DNA of 64,000 nt from Actinoplanes italicus (GTDB lineage Bacteria; Actinomycetota; Actinomycetes; Mycobacteriales; Micromonosporaceae), in NCBI RefSeq assembly GCF_003001815.1, contig NZ_PVMZ01000032.1, forward strand, positions 31,973-95,972. The letters are read 5' to 3'. Of this stretch, positions 25,693 to 33,993 are shown one piece after another. The notes under the pieces were generated by a model, which saw nothing but the letters and a program-made list of their open reading frames with translations, made no database searches and had not been told where the DNA came from. The translations under genes and the position numbers were made by a program. Within the stretch, counting starts at the first letter, position 1; the number at the start of each line of letters is the position of its first letter.

Positions 25693-26298
25693 ATGGGAGA
25701 ACCAGCAACGCCGATTCGCCGCCGGATCGAACTCACGGTCGCTGAGGCTCGCCTGCGGTTCCAGCAACTGGTCCGGGTGACCGGGCTGACCGGGCAGGTC
25801 ACCGTCCTGGTCGACAACGGCCGGCCGATCGCCGCGATCGTGCCCGCATCCGACGTGATCGACAATCGTCGCGCGGCACCGGGAGATCCATCCGCGTCTA
25901 CTGTTCCCGCCATTCCCCTCCACCGCCCCGATTCTGTTTCCCCCGCTTCTCCACCTACTTCCGCTTCTTCTCCTCCTTCCGTGAATCCCGCTTTCGGCCG
26001 CCGTCCCCGTCCCGGCGTGCCGGTCCCTCCAGCAGGCCCGTCACCGTCCGTCCCACCCGGCCCTTCGCCGGCCGCCGCCTCACCCACCGGCCCCTCGTCG
26101 GTGAGTGCCGAAGGCTGGATGCGGCGGATCGAGAAAGTCCGGGAGGACGTCCGGCGGCAGCATGCCCAGCGGATCGGCGAGCTGTCCCAGGCTCTGGACG
26201 AGGCCTGGCGGATGCTCGACGCCGTCCGGCCACCGGGCACCGACCGGGCCGCCGACACCCTGCGTGCCACGCACGCCGACCTGCGAAAGGCCCGGTGA
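25693..26298 (+). CDS. Orphan Phd/YefM-like domain fused to a coiled-coil tail
   Basis: 201 residues. Residues about 8-55 (ELTVAEARLRFQQLVRVTG, VTVLVDNGRPIAAIVPASDV) match the N-terminal DNA-binding fold of Phd/YefM antitoxins. A Pro/Ser-rich linker of about 75 residues follows, and then a helical segment (EGWMRRIEKVREDVRRQHAQ, then RIGELSQALDEAWRMLDAVR). The part that normally wraps the toxin is replaced by the linker and helix, and no toxin gene lies beside it. It may be a transcription factor derived from an antitoxin, or an antitoxin for a distant toxin. ATG at 25693, weak ribosome site. Confidence 0.65.
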   Translation: MGEPATPIRRRIELTVAEARLRFQQLVRVTGLTGQVTVLVDNGRPIAAIVPASDVIDNRRAAPGDPSASTVPAIPLHRPDSVSPASPPTSASSPPSVNPAFGRRPRPGVPVPPAGPSPSVPPGPSPAAASPTGPSSVSAEGWMRRIEKVREDVRRQHAQRIGELSQALDEAWRMLDAVRPPGTDRAADTLRATHADLRKAR

Positions 26299-26341
26299 TC
26301 AATCACGACTTGGCCGATAGGAGCGGGGTTAAGATCGGACG

Positions 26342-27385
26342 ATGGCTCGACCGCTCGACCTCTTCGTCCCGGGAGTCGTCTACCTCGACGTGATCTTCAC
26401 CGGCCTCCGCGAGCTGCCCGCACCCGGCGCGGAGGTGTGGGCGAGCGGCATGGGTTCCTGCCCCGGCGGTGTCGCGAACCTGGCGGTCGCCGCGAGCAGG
26501 CTCGGCCTGCACACCGGTCTGGGCACCGCGCTGAGCAGCGACGCCTACGGCGAGTTCTGCCATCGGGTGCTCAGCAATCAGGAGGGCATCGACATGTCCG
26601 CCTCGCGCCGGGTAGACGACTGGCACTCTCCGGTGACGGTCTCCCTGGCGTACGACCGCGACCGCAGCATGATCACTCACGGCCATCCACTGCCCACCGA
26701 CTCCGACGGCCTGGTCAACGGCCTGCCACCGGCCCGCAGCGCCGCGGTGAGCCTGGCACCCGAGGGCATGGGCTGGGTGCGGCGGGCCCGAGCCGGCGGC
26801 ACGATGGTCTTCGCCGACGTCGGCTGGGACGAGACCGACCAGTGGTCCTGCGACGTTCTCGGCGTCCTCGCCGACTGCCATGCCTTCCTGCCGAACGCGG
26901 TGGAGGCTATGCGTTACACCCGCACCGACGAGCCCCGCCAGGCGCTGGAGAAGCTGTCCGGCCTGGTCCCGGTGGTCGTTGTCACCGACGGCGCCGACGG
27001 TGCCCTGGCCGTCGACGGCACCACCGGCGAGGTGGCGACCATGCCCGGCGTGCCGGTCGAGGCCCTGGACCCCACCGGTGCCGGTGACGTCTTCACCGCG
27101 GGTTTCATAACCGGCACCCTGGGCGGCTGGCCCCTGGCCGACCGCCTGGCGTTCGCCACCCTGGTGGGAGCCCTCTCGGTCCAGCACTTCGGCGGCTCCC
27201 TGTCGGCACCCGGCTGGGGCGACATAGCCGACTGGTGGCACACCACCCGCCACACTCCCGGAAACGCCGGCCTGATCACCCGCTTCGGCTTCCTCGACGA
27301 CGTGATCCCACCCGGCCGGCGCAACGCCGTCCACCGAGCCACCGCGACGATCGCCCGCCTCTCCGACGCCCAGCCCGACAGCTGA
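26342..27385 (+). CDS. PfkB-family carbohydrate kinase
   Basis: 347 residues of the ribokinase/PfkB family, which phosphorylates a sugar or nucleoside with ATP. Seen: the N-terminal GSCPGGVANLAVAASRLGL motif (substrate region) and the C-terminal DPTGAGDVFTAGFITG motif containing the catalytic Asp and anion hole. The substrate is not clear. It lies before a GH4 glycosidase with a strong hairpin between them, so it may act on the sugar released, but could be separate. The ATG at 26342 has no ribosome site; TTAAGAT six bases upstream fits a -10 box, so the mRNA may be leaderless. Confidence 0.85.
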   Translation: MARPLDLFVPGVVYLDVIFTGLRELPAPGAEVWASGMGSCPGGVANLAVAASRLGLHTGLGTALSSDAYGEFCHRVLSNQEGIDMSASRRVDDWHSPVTVSLAYDRDRSMITHGHPLPTDSDGLVNGLPPARSAAVSLAPEGMGWVRRARAGGTMVFADVGWDETDQWSCDVLGVLADCHAFLPNAVEAMRYTRTDEPRQALEKLSGLVPVVVVTDGADGALAVDGTTGEVATMPGVPVEALDPTGAGDVFTAGFITGTLGGWPLADRLAFATLVGALSVQHFGGSLSAPGWGDIADWWHTTRHTPGNAGLITRFGFLDDVIPPGRRNAVHRATATIARLSDAQPDS

Positions 27386-27460
27386 CCCGCCCGGAAATGC
27401 CCCATACTCGCCCGGCTGTGTCCTTCCGCCGCCTCAGGACAGCCGGGGTTGGTGGCCGGG

Positions 27461-27499
27461 TCTCACCGTTGTCTCAGGGTGGCCGAGACGACGGTGAGA
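27461..27499. promoter_or_regulatory. 15-bp inverted repeat between the kinase and GH4 genes
   Basis: TCTCACCGTTGTCTC and its complement (one mismatch) are separated by nine bases, 75 bp after the kinase stop and 70 bp before the GH4 start. It could be the terminator of the kinase gene or an operator for GH4. It has no T run. Confidence 0.6.
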
Positions 27500-27569
27500 C
27501 ACAGCCGGGAAGATCGGTTCGCGGTGAGCGGGGCTGGGGGTGCGGTGAAGTGAACTGGCTGGAGATGGG

Positions 27570-29039
27570 ATGCGACTGACGATTCTGGGTGGCGGCGGCT
27601 TCCGGGTGCCGCTGGTGCATCGGGCGCTGCTGGCCGACCGGCGGCGTACCGGGATCACCGAGCTCGTCCTGTACGACGTCGACAGGGTTCGCCTCGACGC
27701 GATCGGGCGGGTGCTCGCCGCACAGGGCCGGGACGTTCCGGACGCGCCCGCGCTGGTCACCACCACCGACCTCGACGAGGCGGTCACCGGTGCGGACTTC
27801 GTGTTCTGCGCGATCCGGGTCGGCGGGCTGCGGGGCCGGGTCGTCGACGAGCGCGTGGCCCTGGAACTGGGGGTGCTCGGGCAGGAGACGGTCGGCGCGG
27901 GCGGTATCTCGTACGGTCTGCGGACCGTCCCGGAGGCGCACCGGATCGCCGGACGGATCGCCCGCCTCGCCCCCGGCGCCTGGACGATCAACTTCACGAA
28001 CCCGGCGGGTCTGGTCACCGAGGCGATGGTCACCCATCTCGGCGACCGGGTCATCGGCATCTGCGACTCCCCGTCGGGCCTGGTGGACCGGGTGGTCCGG
28101 GCGATCGGAGCCGACCCGGCCTCGGTGCGCGTCGACTACGCCGGCCTCAACCACCTCGGCTGGTTGTACGGCGTCCACGCCTCCGATCGGCACACGGCGA
28201 CATCCGCCGGCGGTTCGCGGGGAGAGGCCCACGTGCCGGGAGCGGCTGACCGTGGCGGAGCGGGGCCAGGGCGCCAGTGGGCGGACGGCGGGGGCACCGC
28301 GGAGGCCGTGGCCGGGCTGCTCGACGTGCTGCTCGACGATCCGGTGCGGCTCGGGTCGATCGAGGAGGGGCGGCTCTTCGGTGCCGGACGGCTCCGGGAG
28401 CTTCGTGCCGTACCCAATGAGTATCTGCACTATTACTACGACGCCGCCGGAACCCTGGCCGCCGTGCGGGACGCGCCGCAGACGCGTGGGGAGTTCCTGC
28501 TCGGCCAGCAGCACCGCTGCTACGCCGAGATCGCCGGGCGGCCGCCCCTCGACGCCTGGTTGCGGGCGTGGCGGGAACGCGAGGCGACCTACATGGCCGA
28601 GAACCGGGAACTCGCCGGCGCCGGAGACCGCGAGCACGACGAATCACGCCCGGCCGGGTACGAGGGTGTGGCCCTGGCGGTCATGCGGGCTCTCGCACAC
28701 CACGAGCCGGCCACCCTGATCCTCAACGTCCGCAACCGCGGCACGCTCGGCGTCCTCGACGATGACGCGGTCGTCGAGGTGCCCTGCACGGTCGACGGCA
28801 ACGGTGCCGTCCCGCAACGGGTCGCCCCGTTGCCCGCGCACGGCGTCGAGCTGGTCCGGGCGGTCAAGTCGGCCGAGCGGCACGTCCTGGAAGCGGCCGG
28901 ATCCGGGTCGCGGTCAGCGGCGATCCGTGCGATGGCCGCTCATCCGCTGGTCGGGCCGGAGGTCGCCACCCGGCTGCTCGACGCCTACCGCGCCGAGTTC
29001 CCCGAGCTCGGCTACCTGCGACCGGACACGCTCGTGTAG
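27570..29039 (+). CDS. GH4-family glycosidase (6-phospho-beta-glucosidase type)
   Basis: 489 residues of glycoside hydrolase family 4, which cleaves glycosides by an NAD- and metal-dependent redox/elimination route. Seen: the NAD-binding start MRLTILGGGGFRVP, INFTNPAGLVTEA, the metal-ligand Cys165 in GICDSPSG and metal-ligand His195 in AGLNHLGWLYG. LGQETVGAGGISYGLRTVPE matches the 6-phospho-beta-glucosidase branch. Between residues about 203 and 235 an Ala/Gly-rich stretch follows the metal-binding His, and it may be an insertion. Start ATG at 27570 after CTGGAG. No PTS genes are nearby, so whether the substrate is phosphorylated is open. Confidence 0.85.
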   Translation: MRLTILGGGGFRVPLVHRALLADRRRTGITELVLYDVDRVRLDAIGRVLAAQGRDVPDAPALVTTTDLDEAVTGADFVFCAIRVGGLRGRVVDERVALELGVLGQETVGAGGISYGLRTVPEAHRIAGRIARLAPGAWTINFTNPAGLVTEAMVTHLGDRVIGICDSPSGLVDRVVRAIGADPASVRVDYAGLNHLGWLYGVHASDRHTATSAGGSRGEAHVPGAADRGGAGPGRQWADGGGTAEAVAGLLDVLLDDPVRLGSIEEGRLFGAGRLRELRAVPNEYLHYYYDAAGTLAAVRDAPQTRGEFLLGQQHRCYAEIAGRPPLDAWLRAWREREATYMAENRELAGAGDREHDESRPAGYEGVALAVMRALAHHEPATLILNVRNRGTLGVLDDDAVVEVPCTVDGNGAVPQRVAPLPAHGVELVRAVKSAERHVLEAAGSGSRSAAIRAMAAHPLVGPEVATRLLDAYRAEFPELGYLRPDTLV

Positions 29040-29089
29040 GCAGCCTCGACGAGCTCCGGACCGGAAGATCGCCGCGAAGTGGCCAGGCC

Positions 29090-29398
29090 TCACTCGGGTG
29101 GGAGGCCCAGGCCGCCCAGAACGGTGATCTCGCGGCTGGTGAACTCGCCGGTCAGCAGTGGCATGGCCTCGGCGATCGCGGCTCGCGTCTCGGGTAGTCG
29201 CAGGGAGGCGTCGTGGGCCTCCCTGGTGTCCCACACCTCGTTCACCCAGATGGTCTGCTCGTCGTCGTCGGACACCCCGATCACGTAGTGGTGACAGCCC
29301 GCGGTGCTGAGACCCTCGGCGGATCGCAGCAGCAGTTTCACCACCTGGTCACGCTGACCGGGCTTGGCCTTCATGGAGCCGAAGTAGCCGTACCGCAT
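29090..29398 (-). CDS. Antibiotic-biosynthesis-monooxygenase-like (ABM) protein
   Basis: 102 residues with the ABM-domain pattern: MRYGYFGSMKAKPGQRDQVV at the start, CHHYVIGVSDDDEQTIWVNE in the middle and a helix EAHDASLRLPETRAAIAEAM. Such small ferredoxin-like dimers are either cofactor-free monooxygenases or stress proteins. The ATG at 29398 is preceded by AGGAGGAGA; the frame extends further upstream without support. Monocistronic, convergent with the GH4 gene. Confidence 0.8.
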   Translation of the reverse strand: MRYGYFGSMKAKPGQRDQVVKLLLRSAEGLSTAGCHHYVIGVSDDDEQTIWVNEVWDTREAHDASLRLPETRAAIAEAMPLLTGEFTSREITVLGGLGLPPE

Positions 29399-29460
29399 AA
29401 GTCTTCTCCTCCTCGCCCTCACCATGCCAGCCGGGTACGACAAGTTTCCGCGGGAACGCC

Positions 29461-29491
29461 GATGCCCGGCCGCGAAAGGCGGCCGGGCATC
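29461..29491 (-). terminator. Terminator of the desaturase operon
   Basis: GATGCCCGGCCGC and its complement form a perfect 13-bp stem with a five-base loop, 22 bp downstream of the desaturase stop codon on the minus strand. Confidence 0.8.
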
Positions 29492-29513
29492 GGCGATGAG
29501 AAGCGGTGGAGGG

Positions 29514-30692
29514 TCAGGCGGCGACTTCGGCCGGCTTGCGGGGCGGGACCGCGTGGTCGATCGGGCGGGCCGGCTTGCGGTTCGGGAAGGCGAGGCGGAA
29601 CACCTTGGCCCACGCCGACGCGACCTGCACGACGAACGGGCCGGTGACGTACTTGAGCTCGTACTTCTCGAACAGCGCCCGGACCTTCGGCGCGATCTCC
29701 GCGTAGCGGCTGGCCGGCAGGTCGGGGAAGAGGTGGTGCTCGATCTGGTGCGAGAGGTTGCCGGTCATGATGTGCATCAGCTTGCTGCCGGAGATGTTGG
29801 CCGAGCCGAGCATCTGGCGCAGGTACCACTCGCCGCGGGTCTCGCCCGTGATCGACGTACGCTCGAAGGTCTCGACGCCGTTCGGGAAGTGGCCGCACAT
29901 GATCACCGAGTGGCTCCACAGGTTGCGGACCACGTTGGCGACCACGTTCGCGCCCAGGGTGCCGAGGAACGCGCCGAACGGGTTGCCGAAGGCCAGGCCG
30001 ACCGGCACGGACAGGGCCGGGTGCGCCACGTAGTCCTTCAGCATCTGGTTGCGGATCTTACGGCCGACCTGACGCAGGCGGGCCCGGAAGTCGGGGTTGT
30101 TGCGGCGCCTCTTGCTGGAGAGGTTCCGGCCGAGCTCCAGGTCGTATGCCGCGATGCCGTACTCGAAGAGGCACGCGTTGACGAAGTTGTAGAGCGGCTG
30201 GCCGAGGTGCGCGGGCGCCCACTTCTGCTGCTCGTCGACGCGCATGATGCCGTAGCCGAGGTCGTTGTCCCGGCCGATCACGTTGGTGTACTTGTGGTGC
30301 AGCTCGTTGTGCGAGTGCTTCCACTGCTCGGCCGGCGCCGCGAAGTCCCACTCCCAGGTGGTCGAGTGGATCTTCGGGTCGCGCATGAAGTCGTACTGCC
30401 CGTGCAGGATGTTGTGGCCGATCTCCATGTTCTCCAGGATCTTGGAGATGGAGAGGCCGATCGTGCCGAGGATCCAGGCGGGCGGGAAGACCGAGAAGAG
30501 CAGGACGGCACGGCTGCCGACCTCGAGCCGTCGCTGCACGGCGATCATGCGCCGGATGTACTTCGCGTCCTTCTCGCCGCGGACGGCGAGGAACTCGTCC
30601 CGGATGGCGTCGAGCTCACGACCGATCTGCTCGATGTCCTCCGGGGAGAGGTGGGCGATCGGGTTGACTTCCTTGCGCTGCAGCGTCGTCAC
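29514..30692 (-). CDS. Membrane fatty acid (acyl-CoA) desaturase, DesA3-like
   Basis: 392-residue membrane di-iron desaturase. The three histidine boxes are visible: HNILH (residues 93-97), HSHNELHH (126-133) and HQIEHH (315-320). Hydrophobic pairs lie between them. It resembles the mycobacterial stearoyl-CoA Delta9 desaturase DesA3, which makes oleoyl groups using electrons from an NADPH oxidoreductase encoded next to it. Here too the reductase gene is just upstream on the same strand, 39 bp away. GTG start at 30692 with AAGGAAG upstream. It probably adjusts membrane fluidity. Confidence 0.9.
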   Translation of the reverse strand: MTTLQRKEVNPIAHLSPEDIEQIGRELDAIRDEFLAVRGEKDAKYIRRMIAVQRRLEVGSRAVLLFSVFPPAWILGTIGLSISKILENMEIGHNILHGQYDFMRDPKIHSTTWEWDFAAPAEQWKHSHNELHHKYTNVIGRDNDLGYGIMRVDEQQKWAPAHLGQPLYNFVNACLFEYGIAAYDLELGRNLSSKRRRNNPDFRARLRQVGRKIRNQMLKDYVAHPALSVPVGLAFGNPFGAFLGTLGANVVANVVRNLWSHSVIMCGHFPNGVETFERTSITGETRGEWYLRQMLGSANISGSKLMHIMTGNLSHQIEHHLFPDLPASRYAEIAPKVRALFEKYELKYVTGPFVVQVASAWAKVFRLAFPNRKPARPIDHAVPPRKPAEVAA

Positions 30693-30731
30693 GGAACTTC
30701 ACTTCCTTGTCACAGAAATACGGAAGGGGTT

Positions 30732-31808
30732 TCAGGCGTCCAGACGGCACGGCCCGGCGGCGGCCGAGATGCAGGTCTGGATGAGGATCTTGTCGCCGTC
30801 CACTTCGGAGGCGGTGGTGATGGTGCCGTCGCGCATGTCGCGGACGATGCCCTCGCGCATGGGAAGCACGCACTTGTAGCAGATGCCCATCCGGCAGCCG
30901 GACGGCATGAGCTGACCGGCCGCCTCGCCGGCCGCCAGGATCGACGTGCCACCGGGGGCCTCGACGACCTGGCCGGACTTCTCGAAGGTGACCGTGCCGC
31001 CGTCGCCGGCGACCAGCACGGTGGGCCGGAAACGCTCGACGTGCAGGCGCTCGGCGGCACCGGCGTCGGCCCAGTGCTCCTGCAGGTCGTCGAGGAGGTC
31101 GCCGGGCCCGCACGCCCAGGTCTCCCGCTCGAACAGGTCGGGCACCAGGTCGGCGAGCTCGGCCGGCTTGAGACGTCCGTCGGAGCGGGTGTGCCGCTCG
31201 ATCAGCCGGATCCGGCCCTGCGCGGCCAGGTCACGCAGCTCGGCGCCGAACACGACGTCCGCCGCGGTCCGCGCGGAGTGCACGACGATCACGTCGTCCA
31301 GCTCGTGCAGCGCGCTGCGCAGCATGCCCATCACCGGGGTGATGCCGCTGCCCGCGGTCACGAACAGCGCCTTGGCCGGACGCGACTCGGGGAGCAGGAA
31401 GTCACCGGTCGGCAGGTCGAGATGGACCAACATGCCCTTACGGGCGTTCTTGAGCAGGTACGAGGAGACGGTCCCGTTCTCGACGGCGTTGACCGTGACG
31501 GTGAACCTGCCATCGGACCGGTCGGCCGCGCTGCTCACCGAGTAGGCACGCCACAGGCGTACGCCGTCGACGTCCACGCCGAGCCGGATGTACTGGCCCG
31601 GCTGATGCGGCTCCCAGCCACGCCCGGGGCGCAGCTCGAGGGTGACCGCGTTGTCGGTCTCGGGGCGCACCGCGTCGATCCGGGCGCGCAGGACGGTCGG
31701 GTTGCGCAGGGGCGCGATCACGTCGAGGTAGTCGGCCGGCACCACCGGGGTGGTGATCAGCTCGACCACCCGCCACGCACCGTCGCGCAAAGTCCGTGTA
31801 ACTGCCAC
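30732..31808 (-). CDS. Ferredoxin/flavin reductase, electron donor to the desaturase
   Basis: 358-residue oxidoreductase with an FAD domain (WRAYSVSSAADRSDG), an NADPH domain (FVTAGSGITPVMGMLRSAL) and a C-terminal plant-type 2Fe-2S domain with CRMGICYKC and a fourth Cys in IQTCIS. This matches Rv3230c-type partners of DesA3. The frame extends upstream, but the GTG at 31808 has AGGAGG at the right distance and is the better start. First gene of the reductase-desaturase operon, divergent from a PucR-type regulator. Confidence 0.88.
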   Translation of the reverse strand: MAVTRTLRDGAWRVVELITTPVVPADYLDVIAPLRNPTVLRARIDAVRPETDNAVTLELRPGRGWEPHQPGQYIRLGVDVDGVRLWRAYSVSSAADRSDGRFTVTVNAVENGTVSSYLLKNARKGMLVHLDLPTGDFLLPESRPAKALFVTAGSGITPVMGMLRSALHELDDVIVVHSARTAADVVFGAELRDLAAQGRIRLIERHTRSDGRLKPAELADLVPDLFERETWACGPGDLLDDLQEHWADAGAAERLHVERFRPTVLVAGDGGTVTFEKSGQVVEAPGGTSILAAGEAAGQLMPSGCRMGICYKCVLPMREGIVRDMRDGTITTASEVDGDKILIQTCISAAAGPCRLDA

Positions 31809-31931
31809 GTGACCAAGCCTCCTGCCTGCGAAAGGCAAAGTCCTGACCAGGAAAAGTGAATCGGACGCCGCATAATTGTTCGCAGGGGACAAAGATGGCC
31901 ACCGGGGGTGGGCCGTATCGTCCCTGATGTC

Positions 31932-31947
31932 GTGATCAGGCCATCAC
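31932..31947. promoter_or_regulatory. Possible operator between the desaturase operon and the PucR gene
   Basis: GTGATCAGGCCATCAC is an inverted repeat GTGAT-N6-ATCAC in the middle of the divergent intergenic region, 26 bp before the regulator start. It could be an autoregulatory site for the PucR-type protein. Confidence 0.45.
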
Positions 31948-31972
31948 GGCCGGACGGAATGTGAGGGATCGC

Positions 31973-33160
31973 GTGAAACAGCCGCTGCGCGATGTCAGGT
32001 CCTATCGCCTGCCGACGGAGGTGATCGACCCGCTCCGGAACGGTCTGCCGAAGGTCTCCTCGCAGACCATCGCGGCAATCGTCCGCGAGGTTCCGGCCTA
32101 CGCCGAGCCGTTCGCGGGCGTGCTCGGTCACAAGATCGCGCGGGCGGTCCGGGCCGCGCTCGGCACCTTCCTCAACCTGGTCTCCCGGCCCGGAGCCGAT
32201 CCCGGTACGCCGATGGCCTCGGCGGTCGAGGCTGCCTACGCGCTCGGACGCGGCGAGGCCCGGTCCGGGCGCAGCCTGGACGCGCTGCTGGCGGCGTACC
32301 GGGTGGGTGCCCGGGTGGCGTGGCGGGGACTCGCGGAGATCAGCGTCGAGGCGGGGCAGCCGGCCGCGACGATCGCCGACTTCGCCGAGCTGGTCTTCGC
32401 GTACATCGACGAGTTGTCCGCGGCGAGCGTGGCCGGTCATGCCGACGAGCTCGCGGCGTCCGGCCGTTTGCGGCAGCGCCGGATGCAGGAGCTGACGCAG
32501 GCCCTGGTCGCGGGCGAGCCGGCGCACGTGCTGCAGGGGCTGGCCGAGCAGGCGGAGTGGGTGCCGCCGCAGACGCTCACCGCGCTGCTGCTGCCGGAAC
32601 GCGGGGCGCGGTGGGTCATAGACCTTCTGGATCCGCGTACGCTGCAGCTCGCCGACGCGGTGCCCGACCTGCCGGGGATGACCGCGCTGTTCGTACCGGA
32701 TCCGCAGGGTTGTTCCCGCCCGACCCTCCACCGTCTGCTCACCGGCCACAACGTGGTGATCGGCCCGGCCCGGCCGTGGGCTGAGGCGAGCAGCTCCCTG
32801 GACCGGGCCTGCCGGGTGCAGCGACTCAGTCCGCCGTCGGACGGCGCGGTCGTCGACACCGAGGAACATCTCGCCGCCGTGGTGGTCACCGCCGACCCGA
32901 GCGCCCTGGAGGATCTGCGGGCGTGGGCGCTGATGCCGCTCGCCGGGGAACGCGGTACCGCCGCCGCCAAGCTGATCGAGACGCTGCGCAGCTGGCTGCT
33001 GCACCACGGCCGGCGTGAGGACGTCGCGGCAGAGCTGTTCGTCCACCCGCAGACGGTTCGCTACCGGATGGCCCGATTGCGTGAGCTGTACGGGGATCGC
33101 CTGCGCGATCCGCAATGGGTCCTCGCGCTGACCATCGCCCTGGCGATCCCGGAGCCCTGA
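31973..33160 (+). CDS. PucR/CdaR-type transcriptional regulator
   Basis: 395 residues. The N-terminal part is an RsbRD-like helical domain common in actinomycete PucR proteins (VSSQTIAAIVREVPAYAEPF, SLDALLAAYRVGARVAWRGL), the middle is a GGDEF-like module, and the C-terminus has the PucR helix-turn-helix (ETLRSWLLHHGRREDVAAEL, VHPQTVRYRMARLRELYG). It is divergent from the reductase-desaturase operon and probably controls it, unlike mycobacteria, where a TetR protein does. The GTG at 31973 follows AGGGATCGC; another GTG at 31961 is possible. Confidence 0.85.
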   Translation: MKQPLRDVRSYRLPTEVIDPLRNGLPKVSSQTIAAIVREVPAYAEPFAGVLGHKIARAVRAALGTFLNLVSRPGADPGTPMASAVEAAYALGRGEARSGRSLDALLAAYRVGARVAWRGLAEISVEAGQPAATIADFAELVFAYIDELSAASVAGHADELAASGRLRQRRMQELTQALVAGEPAHVLQGLAEQAEWVPPQTLTALLLPERGARWVIDLLDPRTLQLADAVPDLPGMTALFVPDPQGCSRPTLHRLLTGHNVVIGPARPWAEASSSLDRACRVQRLSPPSDGAVVDTEEHLAAVVVTADPSALEDLRAWALMPLAGERGTAAAKLIETLRSWLLHHGRREDVAAELFVHPQTVRYRMARLRELYGDRLRDPQWVLALTIALAIPEP

Positions 33161-33297
33161 TCCGGGTCAGTCTCGTTCCCGCCGCATGTGGCCCGGGTCA
33201 TATACCAAAGTCTCGGATCATCGACTTCCGGCAACTGGCCGGGCTCCTCCGGCCGGGCATAGCGTCATCGGCAGGCAAGCGGCGAGGGACGGTACAC

Positions 33298-33993
33298 ATG
33301 AGCGGCGACACTTCACGGGACTCGACGGTGCTCGCGTTCTCCCCGGCCGGCCGGGCACTCGTGCTCGCCGGGCCGGCGCTGCTCGGCGTGCTCGTGGCGG
33401 TCGTGGCCCCGATGCTCTCCCGCTGGCTGGTGGACGTCGGCTTCCCGGTGCTCGGCGTGGTGTGGCGGGTGGTCGCCTCGGTCGACACCTGGTGGAAGGT
33501 CGCGGTGCAGGCCGCCATCCTCGCCGTGCTGGGCGCCCTGGCCAGTGCGGAGATCGTGCGCCGCAGCACCCGCGTGACGATCGGCCGGGCCCTGGTGCGC
33601 CTGGAGACCGGCGACCGCGTCGTCTCGGTCGATCGCCCGGAGATCGACTTCGTGTTCATGGACGGCAGCTTCCTGATCATCCTCGACCGGGAGTCACGGC
33701 AGCTGTTCCACGGTGAGCCACAGGCCGACCGGGCCCCACTGGAACGCGTCTTCCGTGAGTACGGCTACCCCTGGCGCGACGGTGACCCGTTCCGCGACCT
33801 CTACCAGCCGTGGGTCCCGGACAGCGGCCTGCTCCCGATCGAGGTCGACGCGGTCCTGTCGGCCCGTGCCGTGGCGCTGGGCAAGAAGGCCGCCCGCGAG
33901 GCCGCCGAGCTGCGCGAGACCCTGGAGAAACTCGGGTACGCGATCCGCGACGACGGTGACCGCCAGCTCTGGCGCCCTCTGGTCCGCTCATGA
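33298..33993 (+). CDS. Membrane protein of the YqeB-like type
   Basis: 231 residues with two N-terminal helices (residues about 18-42 and 68-88), a beta-rich middle (VTIGRALVRLETGDRVVSVD) and a helical, charged C-terminus. The order resembles actinomycete proteins called YqeB family, whose function is not known. Its stop overlaps the ATG of the histidine kinase (ATGA), so it is probably part of the signal-transduction operon, perhaps as a membrane sensor for the kinase. ATG at 33298. Confidence 0.7.
   Translation: MSGDTSRDSTVLAFSPAGRALVLAGPALLGVLVAVVAPMLSRWLVDVGFPVLGVVWRVVASVDTWWKVAVQAAILAVLGALASAEIVRRSTRVTIGRALVRLETGDRVVSVDRPEIDFVFMDGSFLIILDRESRQLFHGEPQADRAPLERVFREYGYPWRDGDPFRDLYQPWVPDSGLLPIEVDAVLSARAVALGKKAAREAAELRETLEKLGYAIRDDGDRQLWRPLVRS

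Noticed and set aside
29424..31859. An 811-codon open frame on the plus strand
   Set aside because: It is antisense to the desaturase and reductase, whose histidine boxes and 2Fe-2S motif are unmistakable.
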